Positions 21,984-33,574 of a stretch of DNA of 64,000 nt are shown piece after piece. The DNA is from Eupeodes corollae (lineage: Eukaryota > Arthropoda > Insecta > Diptera > Syrphidae), in NCBI RefSeq assembly GCF_945859685.1, contig NC_079148.1:28531946-28595945 (forward strand), written 5' to 3'. Position numbers and translations under genes: made by a program. The notes under the pieces are model-generated. The model had not been told where the DNA came from. It worked only from the letters and a program-made list of their open reading frames with translations, and did no database searches. Each line of letters opens with the position of its first letter. Position 1 is the first letter of the stretch.

Positions 21984-22770
21984 AAAATATGATTTCATCT
22001 CCAAAACAGTTTTGTGCAACGAAGAATAGTGTTTGTGACATCTGATACAATTTTGAGAAAAATAAAATTGACAGTTTTTTTTTTATAAAAAATAAAAATC
22101 TAAAAATAACATTACTCAAAGTTGGTAAAAACTGGATATCAATTCAAATATCTTTTCAAAAATTGTAGATATTGGCTTTAAACTACTTTTATCTTTCAAA
22201 AACTATTGTTGTTAACATTCAGTAAAATTTTGAAAAATATCAAATTGATGGTTTTTTTACAAAAAATCAGAAACCAAAAAAAAAACTAACTAAAGTTGCT
22301 GAAAAATTGATTTTAGACTCAAATATCTTTTCAAAAATTTGAAATAGTGGATTCAAACTAATTTTAACTTATAAGAAATATTGTTTTCAACATTCATCAA
22401 GATTTTGAAAAAAATCGAATTGACAGTTTTTGTAAAAAAATGAAACTCTAAAAAAACAATACTAAAACTTGGTCAAAATTTACTTTCGATTCAAATAGAC
22501 TCGAACAAAAACCTAAAAAAAAAATTAACAAAAGTTGCTGAAAAAAATATTGGCTTCAAACTTATTTTATTTCACAGAAAATATTGTTTTCGATATTCAG
22601 TAATTTTAAAATAAAAATCCAACTGTCCGTTTTTTTATAAAAATTAAAATCTACAAAAAATAGTACTCAAATTTGGTAAAAATTGATACGAGCCCATTAG
22701 ACAAACTTTTAAGCAAGACAAATCGACAGACGGGATGGGAAGTTATCAGTATGGGTTGCATCCCAGCCTC
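21984..22770 (+). mobile_element. TRE copy B3, 3' half
   Basis: Starts in the 5' module at the atgatttcatctccaaaaca block and runs through array units to a complete 3' end (gcatcccagcctc at 22758-22770) followed by a T-run. It lacks the first 400 bases of the family. Confidence 0.75.
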
Positions 22771-22990
22771 TTTTTTTTTAATTATTGTTTTTACAAATTT
22801 TATTAAACTGATATTAAATATTTAAATGTACAAATTTAATTTACAACAAACAAAACGCTTTAACGATTTCCAAATAAAAATTTTGAAAATTCAATCAAAT
22901 ATCATTGAAATAAAAAAAACCTTTTTTACGTTTGAGTGTATATAAAATTTTTGTTTACATATTCTTAGAAGATCCTTAAACGGTCAACAT
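22771..22990 (+). repeat. possible repeat X fragment beside TRE B3
   Basis: taacgatttccaaataaaaa near 22860 and the bases after it resemble taacgattttcaaaaacaaa at 41810 in X. Similarity is weak and AT-rich sequence can mislead. Confidence 0.35.
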
Positions 22991-24000
22991 TTTGCCAAAC
23001 TTTTAATATGGGTCGCATCTTTTTAGAATTTAAATTTCAACATTACCTGCATAAATGCCATGAAAATTAAGTTCTAAAGAAATACAATATATATGCGCAC
23101 CTTTGTCAATGTCAAAAACTTACATTTTTATTAGAATATCGATTTAATATTTTATAAATAATTCGGCCACACAAAACCGCATATCGGATGAAAAACCACC
23201 GATTATAAGTTGCTATGTATTTATTTCTATTGTAATTTTTACCTGGGGCAAAAAGTTTCGTGAAAAAGATTATGATTTTGATTAGTGATTTTCTCTTTGG
23301 GAAAATTCTCATGAATTTTTTTTATTGAGTCATTTTCTCTTTGGGAAAATAGTATTTCCTTAGAAAATGTCTACCAACGGTTTTATTTCAGTTTCTGCTA
23401 ATTTTTTTTTGTCAAGCTTGTTTCTTATTGTTCTCTTTATATTTCTGCCTAATAAAACACATACATATGTATAGCCCCACAGCAGTTAAGTTGATACGAA
23501 TAATTGCATTTCTTAATTTCATAGAATTTAAAAAATTCCTAAATAAATATTAAAATATGTAAATACTATTATTTTGTTAAAATTTTCCTACACTTATCCT
23601 CCCTTATCACATTTTCATAAATTTCAAACTTCGTCTCTCCGCATTTTTTAGGTTTTTATTTATTTTTAATTTATTTTATTTGAAACATTAAAATAGGAAA
23701 AAAAAACATCAAGAGAATTCAGTCGTTTGCATAGGCCTAACCTAAGTATAAGCTAAATCTTGTCAACCATTTTTTTTAAGGTGGCACAAAAAATTCTAAT
23801 TTTAAATGATTTAAATTGTTTCTTATATATAACAAAGTTTAAATTTAAAACTTTCTTGATCTTGTTTTCAAGAATTTTTGACTTTCTCGCTTCTATGAAA
23901 ATACACAAACAAAAAATAGAAAGGTACTCGTAGGTAAGAAGCTAGGTAAAGTTGGAATAAAAAATAAACATAATACAACACACACACAAATAAAAAAGGA
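22991..24000. other. AT-rich stretch with a short direct repeat
   Basis: Apart from the 19-bp direct repeat at 23288-23350, nothing is supported. CA-rich tracts begin near 23975. Confidence 0.4.
23288..23350 (+). repeat. 19-bp direct repeat, 44 bp apart
   Basis: attttctctttgggaaaat occurs at 23288-23306 and 23332-23350. Each copy is itself a small imperfect hairpin (ATTTTC...GAAAAT). No element lies between them large enough to be an insertion. Confidence 0.8.
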
Positions 24001-25180
24001 CGAAATAAGCTGCGTAGGTTCAGGTTGTATATCCTCAGGTCCTCAACTTCCCCCTATCCTCCACACCCTTTCCAATTCTATATGAGGAATTTCAAGAGCA
24101 GAGTTATGGAGTAAGGTATAAAAGCGGTAAAGCGGATTTTCTCATGTTTACATGATTTCTCAACATGGCTCCAAATTACGTACACGCAAGGATACTTGTT
24201 GCAGCACACCCGCAAGCGGGGTGCTTCTTTTTTGTGCGAATATGCTGGAAGCCAGAGAGACTAAAGTGCTTCTTCGATGTCTATATCTTTTGAAGACACA
24301 CGCAACTTGTGTTATTATTTTTTCTTAAACAAAAAGAAAAGAGAAAATATAACCCTCATCCTTGAGAAAACCATGTGCGATGAGTGTGAGTGGAGCCAGA
24401 GGATTGCTTCTTCACTCTTATTTTGTGGGCCCCCTCGAAAAATAAGGATAATGACATTGATGGCAGTGTAAAAGGAATTTATTTTCCTTTTGCTTGGCTG
24501 CTGACATCCACCACCATCCATAGGTACTATATTCAGGGGGAGGGGAAAGGGCTGGGTGGTTTTTATACAGATATACATATATAAATATGAAGAGGACGCA
24601 TCCTTAAATGATGGTAAAAGCAAGTTAAGGCGCGTATAAAGCAACCGAAAAGGACTTGATGGGATGAGTCCTCTCTGTGTCTTGGGTACACTCTACACGG
24701 ATGTCGATTAAATTGTTTCTCCTCCAGGTATATAGATGACGATGACTACGAAGACGACACACTTTTCCCCGAACCGCTTTTACCAGCACCTTCCCCTCCC
24801 TGCCACACCACCAGCCTCCTCCACCAACAACTTGAGGATGACGACGATGACAGTGAGCGTTTCTGTTATTGATTTATGCAGATAAGCACCTGGATTATGA
24901 GCACAAAGAGGTAGGTTCGAGTGACAGAAAGGTATACAGCAGAAGCAGCAGCAGCAGCCATAGCCTCAGCCTCAGCCGTACAGCATATAACCGAAGGGTA
25001 TCTGCCTGAAAATTTGGTTAAATTTATTGGCGGCGGCGTATATATTTAGCCCGCAAAGGATTTTCCTTCCTTTTTTGTTGTGTCTTCCCAAACTGGGGCT
25101 GATGGTAGCTGTAACTGGGTATATTGGGGTATTGCAAAGTTAGATACGATGGTGGTATAATACAGACACAATTATTGGTG
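24001..25180. other. unique host island
   Basis: Balanced composition, with a C-rich tract (24770-24830), GA/GAC-rich triplets (24720-24860) and a CAG/GCA run at 24937-24960 followed by CCTCAG units. No protein family is recognised in any frame. It resembles non-coding DNA of the other islands. Confidence 0.35.
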
Positions 25181-25591
25181 CTTACAAGATTCAAAATTTA
25201 TTGAAGTCAACCTCAAAGGGCCTTCAATTTAATTGAAGAAAATTTTGATTTTTGATTATATATTTTTTCACGAACACAATTTTAATGGAAGGTACATAGA
25301 TACATACGATTATTTGAATTTGAAGAATACATTGATCCAGGAAAAAGAAAGGTTTGTGGGTGGAAGGTATCAGACGAAATTAATGCAAATTAACAATTAT
25401 TGGGAGCTAAGGTTTGATCTAGTGATTAAATAAAGCTTTGAACAGAGACAAATAAACCTGCTTATTAAGATTTTAGAATTATGTTAATTTTATAAGACGA
25501 TTTAATTTTCTTTAATTTGACCTCATTTTTAATTTTCTAAGTACAAAGTTTAAGAGGGAAACCTCATTGATTTTTCTGTTAGGCAGGAAGA
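25181..25591. other. AT-rich stretch, no feature seen
   Basis: One frame of 66 codons (25233-25433) is not recognised. Confidence 0.4.
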
Positions 25592-25947
25592 GGGTGCCAT
25601 GAAATAAGGCCAAATTTCAAGAATTGGTCTTATTTCAATTCTGTAAAGTGTAATTATAACAGTTTCAAACAGTTTGTCTTATTGCGCTTAAAAGAGTAGA
25701 AATAAAGCCAAATTGGTTTTACAACCTCGCACCTACCCCACATCCTATAGTGTTACGAAGCTGGGGGGCTTAATACCACACCACAAAATTAAGTTGGTTT
25801 TATTTCTCAAAATAATTTTGAGCTATTTCACAATGCTGACCTTATTTTACTTTTGTAAAGAACCCTATTTCACTCTTATAAAGTTCAATTAGGCCAATTT
25901 TTAAAGTTGTTCTAGTTTTACTTGACCTTATTTCACGGTATGCACCC
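25592..25947. mobile_element. MITE-like element with GGGTGC inverted repeats
   Basis: The left end (25592-25615) reads gggtgccatgaaataaggcc and the right end (25922-25947), read inverted, starts gggtgcataccgtgaaataa and continues aaggtcaa. The two agree over most of about 25 bases, with a 4-base difference in spacing. Length is 356 bp and no frame is present, as expected for a miniature inverted-repeat element. The internal part repeats the motif ttatttc several times in both directions. A target-site duplication is not obvious, so the superfamily cannot be named. Confidence 0.6.
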
Positions 25948-26278
25948 AAATTTGTATTAAATCATGGATATAATGCCAATAGATCAACAGTCATAAAGTC
26001 GATCTCTTAAACTTAAATAAAAAAGAGTCTGGGGTGCGACCCACACTTGTAACTTCCCAACCTGTCTGTCAATTTGTCTTGCTTAAAAGGTTTGTAGGTG
26101 TTAGTAATAATAACAATATTTTTCATATAAAGTTTAGTATTGTTTTTTTTTTGTTAGGTCTTTATTTTTTGTAAAAATATGTCAATTAGATTTTTCTCAA
26201 CATTTTACTGAATATTGACAACAATATTTTTAAAATATAAAAGTACTTTTAAGCTAATATCTCAAAGCTTTGAAAAGA

Positions 26279-26290
26279 TATTTGAGTCGA
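26279..26290. repeat. target-site duplication of nested insertion, left
   Basis: tatttgagtcga, repeated with one mismatch as tatttcagtcga at 26496-26507. The motif is part of the TRE array unit. Confidence 0.75.
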
Positions 26291-26495
26291 CAAGCATCAG
26301 TGAGCGTGGTAAGTAGAAAGATGGGGGACCGTCTCAAAACCTACCACGTGCTCTTGTCATTTGTTTCTTTCTTTCTGTTGTTCTTTCTCTTCTGAACTTC
26401 TGTCTTGCATTAATGTCTTGTGTTGTTATTACCTTACATAGTATAGTTGCTCAAGGTGCTGTTATGTGCAGAGCAGTGTGAAATGTAATGTAATG
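26291..26495 (+). mobile_element. 205-bp SINE-like or truncated LINE insertion
   Basis: Interrupts the TRE unit at a 12-bp duplication. It ends in a short tandem tail (aatgt repeats, 26481-26495), like the simple-sequence tails of some non-LTR elements and SINEs. Composition is more balanced than the host TRE. No frame or clear polymerase III box is seen. It could be the 3' end of a LINE or a SINE family. Confidence 0.65.
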
Positions 26496-27073
26496 TATTT
26501 CAGTCGAAACTCAATTTTCACCAACTTTTATTTTTTTTATTTTTGTTTAGGTTTTTTATTTTTTGTAAAAAAAACTGTCAAAAACTTTATTTTTCGTTGC
26601 ACAAAATAATTTAATTTTTCAGTTTTTTAATTTTTTTCATTTATAAAACAAACTTTGATTTTTTTTGAAAATATATATTTGTTGGTATCACGTTACAGTA
26701 TATAAAATTTACTTCAAGTCCCTAGCTTTTTGGGTTCGTAAGATATTTAGGGTTAATCAAAATGTTCCCCTTTTTTTTAAACTTCTATGGTAAAAAAAAA
26801 AAACAACCACGCAATTTTCTTGAGAGCCCTTTCTGCATCTTTCTGCCTTATTATCTGTATAACGAAATTTATTTGAAATCGATATCTCTTCTGGTTCTTG
26901 AGCTATGGACAATGAAAAAAACGTCGCGAACGTATGGACGCAGGGACGTATACACGCACACACAGATATCTTTCTAAAAATCTTTAATTTTGACTCTAGG
27001 GACCCTGAAACGTTGAGAAACATTTTCAATTTGACAAATCTGACCCATTACATTAACTTCCTATGGGAAGTTA

Positions 27074-28546
27074 AAAAAATAAAACTATGCTATACCCCCA
27101 AAATAACCGAAATATTTACAAATCCCCTTGATTAAGTGGCGAAAAAGGTTTTGTAAATTACGCTCAAGTTATACTTTTGTTTCATAATCACTCTTTCAAT
27201 TTAGTTTCTTTAAAATATTATCTTTCAAAATTGGAAGAAAATATTGGGCCACATTCATTGTTCTATAATAAGTTCTGATTTTGAATTTGCTAAACTAAAC
27301 TCCAGTTTTTGTTATTTATAGACAATTCAACCTATTTTAAAACGATAAAACGAAAACTGGAGTACAAAAATAAATTCAAAAAGACTTATGTTTAAGCCAT
27401 TTTTAACGCCATGAAACTTTAAAAATAAACAAAAATTACGTTGCGAGACATTTTATATGAAAATATAAAAAAAATTCAATAGACTCAAGCATCGATGAAT
27501 TATTTGATATTTTTCTGGATGTGGAAGTGCTACGACCCAATAGAAAACGAAAGCTCTACCTAACCCGAACAGAGCCCTTTGATATAGATGACGAATATTT
27601 TCATGAAAGTTATCAATTCGATAAAAAAAAATTCTAAGTTAATGATTGACCTTTTAAATATTGAAGATTGAAATTCAATCAAAGGTTTGACGATATCTGT
27701 GTGTTTCCAAGTCTTAAAAGGGCCAGAGCTAAGGTTTTTCGATCGGTGTAATAATTTTTATGCTTTCAAAGACTTTGGCTGATGCATTTTATTTGTATCC
27801 CCTTTATAAGCCGTTTTTTTAGGTTCAAGTGAAATTGTACTAGAATTTTAGTAGCATACGCTTCAAACCTGCTTCTAACTAAACAGAGATTCCAAATTCT
27901 TTATGATTAGCAGCTGCATCTAGGTTAGATGTTAAATTTAGACTCAAGTTCAAAAAGACTCAGTTTTAAATATTGCAATTATAATTACAATACAATTTAG
28001 TTAAGAAGTATTAAAATCTTTAAACACACTTTACTAATGTTAGAATAGTTATAACATAAATCTGTACACTGGTCGTGTTCGCACTTTAATTCTATCAGTA
28101 AAGGGCATCTCAGCCAAGTGTCGGTGATTTTCGACAATCTTGCTAACTTCATACTAAAAAGTGACTTCAATTACAATACTTAGTAAGCTAGTTGATAAAT
28201 TACACATTACCAAATTTCAGCTTCTTGCCAAAGGTAGTTTCTGAGACACACACTTAAAAAATTCAAAAAACTAAAACTGATCGAAGTCATTTCTTATGGT
28301 TCAGGAAAAGTAAATATCTAAAAAGTGTGGTGTTAAACTTGGGAAGTGTGGTTTTCAACCACTTTGTCGAGTATTTGTTGTCATTTACATAAGAATAAGT
28401 TTTGAATTCATATAGACTGATAAAATTTGAGTTTTATACAAAATATGAAATTGTTTTCAGGTTTGTATTAGTCGATCGATTTTATAACTTCGAATCCTTT
28501 TCGAAATCACTTTAAATAAAATTAAAGCAGCTGACATACATATATA
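27074..28546. other. AT-rich stretch with one possible transposase scrap
   Basis: Apart from the short frame at 27479-27637 nothing is recognised. Confidence 0.4.
27479..27637 (+). pseudogene. possible PIF/Harbinger-like transposase N-terminal scrap
   Basis: An open stretch of about 52 codons reads LFDIFLDVEVLRPNRKRKL and later TEPFDIDDEYFHESYQFDKK. Proline-phenylalanine followed by an acidic run and a RF-type motif with Lys is reminiscent of the region before the DDE domain in Harbinger transposases. Codon use is less AT-biased than its surroundings. No catalytic domain follows. The call is tentative. Confidence 0.3.
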
Positions 28547-29160
28547 GGGTTTTCCAATAAGGGCGGGTAGATGTTGTGTATAGATGTCGGGCCGTTTGAT
28601 GTGTGGCACGTAGTGCCGACCTCCTGGGACCACATATCGTCTAGGTCCAAATGGTTTAATTTAGGCCATAAGAAATTTAAATTCATTGTTATGTAGCGCT
28701 CACTGTTGACGGTGACCGACTCACTAACGTTGTTTTCAAAAAAGTATGGACCAATTACGCTGCCGGCCCAAAATCCACACCGAACGGTAACTTTTTGAAG
28801 ATGCATTATTACTTGGTGAACCTCGCGTTAACTAATCCATTCCAAACGATTCAAAGACCAGTCAGCGAACAAACGGCGATGTCTGTAACTATAGGCATGA
28901 ACTTTTAGCTCCTGGATCATCTGGACCTTGTGCAGTTGTTGGCTCAAGTCCGGTCGCAAAATTCGCCAAGTTGAAGTCTGTGAAAGGCCGAGTTCTTGCG
29001 CACGGCGAGGAATAGACTGCCTCGGGTTCTGCTGTACACTTTCACGGACCACGGCGATGCTCTCGGCCGATATTTCGTTCCTTGAACGGGTGTTGGCTGA
29101 TTTTTTGCTGGACTGGTCGTCTTAAATTAGGCCACCAAGCGTTGAAGAGTCGAGTGTATT
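28547..29160 (-). pseudogene. Tc1/mariner-superfamily transposase, doubly deleted
   Basis: On the minus strand: TRSRNEISAESIAVVRESV, then RRAQELGLSQTSTWRIL (second helix-turn-helix of the DNA-binding domain) and LKVHAYSYRHRRLFADWSL. After a stop, REVHQVIMHLQKVTV joins RCGFWAGSVIGPYFFENNV and DMWSQEVGTTCHTSN. The segment that should carry the first catalytic Asp (SDEAHF) is deleted near 28825. The second Asp in QQDGATCHT is Val here. Everything after CHTSN, including the third Asp, is replaced by the terminal sequence gggttttccaataagggc (28547-28564, inverted), preceded by TA. All three catalytic residues are therefore lost. The right terminal repeat was not found. Confidence 0.88.
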
Positions 29161-30540
29161 ATAAAGCAATGTTAAGGTTTATTTTTACTTTTTTTAAGAG
29201 ATTTCCTCTTGTCGAACTCACACCAACTTAATCAGGTCGAATTCAAATCGCTGAAAAATTAAATAGAGATAAATAAAAGTGAATTTCAGAGCTCCAATTT
29301 ATATTTTGAATAGAGTGAATGTCATTATAGTTTCTGTTGAATTGAAATGTAGACCGTTGCTGATAGCGAAAGATCGTGGTATTCACCCTCCTAAGATAAT
29401 TTAACATTCAATTAAGACCCATAGCAAATAAATGCCGGTAGTTGAATTTCAATTTTCTTCCTAAAAACATTGAAGTCACACCAAAAAAACAGAAAAACTT
29501 AAACTAATGTAATGTTAATTTATTAGCAGGACTTAATTTTTCTATAAAACAAGTGTCAATCAATTTTTTTTTTAATTAACCAAGCATTGACAACAATATT
29601 TTGCAAAAGATGAAATATAAGTTTAAATTTTTTATCTTCAATATTTTTAAGGATAATTAAATGGAAAATCAATTTTTACAAGTGGGACATATTTTGAGTT
29701 TTTTTAATCTTTGTAAACAAAAACTGTCAATTTCTAAATTCATATTTTCTATAAACTCAAAAAAATTTATGAATCTTGCGGCTTGTATATAATTTTACCA
29801 ACAAATGTATGTTCACAGTCATAAAAGGTGTTATTATAATATTTTAAGAACACTTTCTGTATTTAACGTATTAAATGAATCCCATATTCTTAAACCTTGG
29901 ATATGGTGTCTTAAAGTAATAAAGCTCCTTAAAAACCTAGGATTTCTTATAATATTCTTACAGCTTGTGGGAAGAGGTTCGTAAAATGTATAAATAAAAA
30001 AAAGATGAAATAAAATAGAATATATACCCACCACCTAGACATACATATGTACATAATAATAAAATGAAGTATTCCAATATAAAAAACCCGTAAGCAATAA
30101 AAATCAAAAGATCTCATTAAAATAAATACTGTATAAAAGAATCATAAATTTAACCCCTGATGATGAATATAAGTATGTTAAGCACACTCCTCGTAATGTA
30201 TACCTACCTATAATATCTCAATCATAACATTATCTTGGGTACATATGAGGCAGTGAGATGTTTAACTATTTTATATACGACGGGGATATCGTGAAATTTT
30301 AAATAAAACTTGCCACTCACTGGCAGGATATGTCCTGGTTAATGTTTAAAGGGTGTTTGGTTTTTTTTTATGAAGACAGCTTTTCAAAAAATGTTTTATG
30401 GTTATCCTTTATCGAAGTTATCTATCAGTTTAAATAAAAATGCAGACACTAAACTTTGGACTACAGCATTTGAGTCGCAAAGAAACACCCTGTTTAAAAA
30501 AGCATTTCTCAAGCTGAATCGTAAAATCGATTAATCATAA
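29161..30540. other. AT-rich stretch with a weak TRE-like segment
   Basis: Between 29510 and 29760 are blocks resembling TRE array units in minus orientation (ttgacaacaatattttgcaa and aatcaatttttacaag), too diverged for boundaries. The rest shows nothing. Confidence 0.4.
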
Positions 30541-31350
30541 ATAAACACGCGAACGATGACTCCTCCAACGATGAAGAAAAGTGCCAGGATGAATGTAAAT
30601 ACACACCAGACCAGGCTTTTACACATTTGTTCTGTGTGAGTGCGTTTGCGTGTGTGTTAGTGTGGGCATGTTTGAGTGCGTTCGAGAGAAAATACAATAA
30701 AATAAATAAACGGAAGGAAAGTGTCTCATAAAATTTTTTAAATTATCTCCCAACTCACCCACCACCGAACCAACGACACTCGACTTCTCGAAAAAAAAAA
30801 AACAATTCCTTTCCCAACCCCAAAAGCCACCCAGGATATTACTACAATAGTAATAAAGGAACACCACATAGGCTGGAGTTTAACGTTGGCGTGGTTGTAG
30901 GGATTCTCCTTTCTAACAACTGTCACTTTGGCATACGGTATGGCACAATATGCGGTGCGATGGCGGGCGGACGACGAGCGACGGTACAAACAGAGAGGAG
31001 CAGTTTAAGAGGCGGAAGAAAATTACAAAAATCATCTGTCACCACATCAAATAAAAGTTGACAAAACGAAAAGCAATGGAGGTGAAATTTTGTGTGGTAA
31101 ATGGGGAAGGCCAGGGTGTAGACGATGAGCGTTGAGGGTAGGAGCAGGAGGCTTATAGATATAAAAGGAAGTATATAGTGGCAGAAGATACGACGACGAT
31201 GTCAACACGGATATTTGGAAATTAAATAAAATTTTCGTTTGGGATTTATTTTGCAATAAACATCTTTTATCTGACTTTGATTGTTCATTGTTGTTGTTGT
31301 GTAAAAATGATGATACTAATGCTGATGGCAACTTGTGGCCAGTTCGAATA
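30541..31350. other. unique host island
   Basis: Balanced composition with a TG-rich tract (30633-30680). Overlapping minus-strand frames (30619-31331) are low-complexity and not recognised as protein families. Confidence 0.35.
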
Positions 31351-31822
31351 CCATAAAAAAGAATTTTTTATTTTGTCCATTATTTTTTGTGGACAAACGT
31401 TACATTATGATTTTAATTGCTATTTGAGTTGTGGTAAGGCATCCAATTATGGATGAGATTTTTTCAATCTTTAAGTTGAAGTTTATTATGTAAATATTTA
31501 TCAAATGTATCTAGATAATTTACTTTTTTTTTACTTAGGAACATTTAGCATTCGTTCAGTGTGGAAATATTTCTGAAATATAACACACTTAGGTCTGTCT
31601 TTTAAATGAGGACGATAATGCCCTATGCTATATGGACTTGTTTATTTATTAAGTCAAAAATATTATCAACACTGAATTAATTTGGGTTTGTTTTGGTTGA
31701 CAAACATTCTCCAATGAAAACTAAATAATTTAAGAATATAAACTTAAATTCTTAATTTTATTGATATCAACATTCAAAATGGCCTACAATCCAAAGAACG
31801 AATTAATTATCAAAAGATTGCA
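31351..31822. other. AT-rich stretch, no feature seen
   Basis: No frame or repeat is supported. Confidence 0.4.
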
Positions 31823-33191
31823 TTCAATATTTTCTGTGAAATAAAATAATTTTGAAGCCAATATTTTTAATTTTTGAAAAGCTATTTGAGTCAAAAGTAA
31901 ATTTTTACCAAGTTTTAGTATTGTTTTTTTTTTAGAGTTTTATTTTTCGTACAAAAACTGTCAATTCAATTTTTTTCAAAATTTTACCAAATGTTGCAAA
32001 CAATATTTCTTATAAGATAAAATTAGTTTGAAGCCAATGGATACAAGTTTTGAAAAGTTATTTGAGTCGAAAATCAATTTTTACCAACTTTTATACATTT
32101 TTTTTAGGTTTTTATTTTTTGTAAAAAATCTGTCAATTCGATTTTTCTCAAACTTTGTCCTAATGTTGAAAACAATATTTTTTATAAGTAAAAAGTATTA
32201 AGAAGGTATTATCTCAAATTTTTGAAAAGATATTTGAGTCGAAAATCATTTTTTACCAACTTTTTTTTAATATTTTTCGGTTTTTAATTTTTTGTAAAAA
32301 AACTGTCAATTTGGTTTTTTTTCAAAATATTACTGAATGTTGACAACAATATTTTTTAAAAGATAAAAGTTAATTAAAGCTAATATCTCAAAGATTTGAA
32401 AAGATATTTGGGTCGAAAATCAATTTTTACCAACTTTTATTAATTTTTGTTTAGGTTTTTATTTTTTGCAAAAAAACTGTCAATTCGATTTTTCTCAAAA
32501 TTTGTCAGAATGTTGAAAACAATATTTCTTATAAGATAAAGTAGAATTGAAGCCCAAATTTCAAGGTTTTGAAAAGATATTTGAATCGATATTCAATTTT
32601 TACCAATTTTGAGCAATGTTTTTTTTTTTAATTTTTAGCTTTTATAAAAAAAACTGTCAATTCGATTTTTCTCAAAATTGTATCAGTTGCCAAAAACATT
32701 ATTTTTCGTTGCACAAAATTATTTTGGAGATGAAATCATAATTTAGTCTTAAAATTTTGGAGGTAACAAATTTTTTTTTCAGTTTTTTCGATTTATAAAA
32801 AAACCATTAAATGGATTTTTTTCAAAAAAATAAACTTGTTTGGTATTACATTACAGTTTATTATATAAAATTTAATTCAAGTCTCTAGCGTTTTTGGTTC
32901 GTAAGATATTTACGGTTAACCAAAATTTTCACAATTTTTTTCAAACTGCTATGGTAAAAAAAAACACCCAAAAAAAAAAAAACAAACAAAATTTATTTGA
33001 AGTCGATATCTCTTCTGGTTCTTGAGCTATGGAGGACGAACAAAAAATCGCGAACGTACGTACACACGCACGCACAGACATCTTTCCAAAAATCTTTTAG
33101 TTCGACTCTAGGGACCTTGAAACGTCGAGAAATGTCAAAATTTTCAATTTGACAAATCGGACCCATTTCAATAACTTCCTATGGGAAGTTA
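31823..33191 (-). mobile_element. TRE copy D, longest array
   Basis: Ends on the right with the inverted palindrome (33172-33191). The inverted array box gagtcg or its variants falls at 31888, 32064, 32236, 32410 and 32583, so five boxes with spacings of 176, 172, 174 and 173. The left side enters in the last unit and lacks the 3' hairpin. The 5' module (32700-33100) is well kept. Confidence 0.85.
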
Positions 33192-33574
33192 ATAAAAGAA
33201 CATAAAGATCCAAAGAATGCATTTGGTTAGTTGCTGTAAAATCAATAGAAAACATAAAAAGGAAAGTCAGATATTCACTTTTAAAAAAATTCCGACAAAG
33301 CTTAATTTTAGGGCAGAAGTTCATTTACACGTAATTAAAATTTCCCAAAAAGACCTATTATTTTGGACCGGATCAACAAATTTTAAGAAAGCACTCTTTT
33401 TTGTACTCGAAAACTATAGATTTTTTGAAAAATGTTTTAGCTTGACTATTAAGCTCATCTTATTCTACACAAAAACGATTGAATTATTTTTGTCGGTTAA
33501 GTTGAAAGATTTGGAGAGAAACAGTAGTAATAGTAAAATTAAAGGGTGGAAGATTTTTTTTTTAATCTTTATAA
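33192..33574. other. AT-rich stretch, unrecognised frame
   Basis: A plus-strand frame of 123 codons (33217-33588) is Lys- and Phe-rich, as AT-rich chance frames are. No family is recognised. Confidence 0.4.

Larger units (their letters stand above)
26025..27073 (-). mobile_element. TRE copy C with a nested 205-bp insertion
   Basis: Left edge is the inverted 3' terminus (gagtctggggtgcgaccc), right edge the inverted palindrome (27054-27073). The array is short here, with few units, so the copy would be only about 840 bp without the insertion at 26291-26495. Confidence 0.85.

Noticed and set aside
24937..24960. CAG run as a polyglutamine-coding exon
   Set aside because: The flanking frames close quickly and there is no start or splice support; it is treated as a simple repeat.
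28928..29125. A plus-strand frame of 65 codons with several cysteines
   Set aside because: It lies opposite the transposase relic, whose motifs on the minus strand are unmistakable.
30619..31331. Chain of overlapping minus-strand frames as a possible gene
   Set aside because: They are low in complexity, in different frames, and have no splice signals or family resemblance.
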